From: an uncultured Collinsella sp.
GTDB taxonomy: Bacteria > Actinomycetota > Coriobacteriia > Coriobacteriales > Coriobacteriaceae
Assembly (NCBI GenBank): GCA_902493855.1
Contig: CABUQV010000046.1
Coordinates: forward strand, 1 to 5,249
Length of the DNA: 5,249 nucleotides
Reading direction: 5' to 3'
Shown: piece after piece, positions 5,151 to 5,249 of the stretch
How positions within the stretch are numbered: the first letter of the stretch is position 1
Layout: each line of letters starts with the position of its first letter
Translations under genes and position numbers: made by a program
Notes under the pieces: generated by a model
Told to the model about the DNA's origin: nothing
Database searches by the model: none
The model's input: the letters and a program-made list of their open reading frames with translations, nothing else

Positions 5151-5249
5151 ATGAAGGAGACCGAGAAGATCGAGATCATGCACTTCGACCAGGAGGGCTA
5201 CCTCGAGGACGGCAGGAACGTCTACGAGGCCGGCAAGCGGATGACCGCC
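5151..5249 (+). CDS. SIS-domain deglycase, 5' end (second occurrence, cut by window end)
   Basis: The first 33 codons of a deglycase gene, identical base for base to 1-99. It continues past the window. It is either the same gene reached again because the sequence is circular, or the start of a second tandem copy. Its promoter and ribosome binding site are visible here, while for the copy at position 1 they lie outside the window. Confidence 0.85.
   Translation, partial: MKETEKIEIMHFDQEGYLEDGRNVYEAGKRMTA
5151..5249 (+). repeat. 99-bp terminal direct repeat, right copy
   Basis: Perfect copy of 1-99. The sequence just before it (promoter, leader, ribosome binding site) makes functional sense for the gene it begins, so the join at 5150/5151 looks biologically coherent rather than a random chimera. 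Confidence 0.97.

Noticed and set aside
1..5249. Autonomous plasmid or phage-like circle
   Set aside because: Despite the terminal overlap, no Rep, relaxase, integrase, partition, toxin-antitoxin gene or iteron-like origin was found. The paired TTGGTAT repeats sit on promoter -10 elements rather than forming an iteron array.
1..5249. CRISPR array, tRNA, rRNA or insertion sequence
   Set aside because: No regularly spaced repeats, no cloverleaf-like or rRNA-like sequence, no transposase and no terminal inverted repeats were seen on either strand.

Overview
The window is one compact sugar-uptake locus. It encodes a complete mannose-family phosphotransferase system (separate EIIA, EIIB, EIIC and EIID) flanked by two enzymes of Amadori-product metabolism. 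One is a SIS-domain deglycase of the FrlB/FraB/Gfr type and the other is a FrlC-like sugar epimerase. All genes are on the + strand. High GC, strong preference for C/G-ending codons with residual GTT/CTT/CGT use, and GC-rich terminators suggest a gut Coriobacteriia bacterium, most likely Collinsella or a relative. This assignment rests on composition and gene content only.

Layout: the deglycase (1-1062), EIIA (1084-1503) and EIIB (1561-2043) form a first unit that ends at a strong hairpin (2055-2077). A 294-bp gap follows, holding a promoter with two TTGGTAT repeats and a leader of about 140 nt. The second unit is EIIC (2338-3111) and EIID (3101-3925, overlapping by 11 bp), then a textbook Rho-independent terminator (3975-4011), then the FrlC-like epimerase (4038-4883) and its own terminator (4893-4937). 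The remaining gap (4938-5150) carries a second copy of the promoter/repeat module directly upstream of a second deglycase start at 5151.

The last 99 bases (5151-5249) are identical to the first 99. The sequence therefore closes on itself with a 5150-bp period. It may be a circular molecule, one unit of a tandem array, or an assembly-graph loop. No replication, mobilisation or recombinase gene is present, so a free plasmid is the least supported of these. With the closure, the order is promoter-deglycase-EIIA-EIIB, then promoter-EIIC-EIID-(terminator)-epimerase, and both promoters share the same operator-like repeats.

Proposed pathway (inference): EIIA and EIIB relay phosphate to EIIC/EIID, which import an Amadori compound (such as fructoselysine, glucoselysine or another fructosyl-/glucosyl-amino acid) as its 6-phosphate. 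The deglycase splits this into a hexose 6-phosphate and the free amine, and the epimerase recruits a C3 epimer. No FrlD-type kinase is present, which fits PTS uptake. No regulator is encoded in the window.

The most unusual points are the deglycase composition (all but one sense codon end in G or C, against about 85% and 79% in the next two genes), its altered active-site loop, the paired promoter module, and the terminator isolating the epimerase gene.
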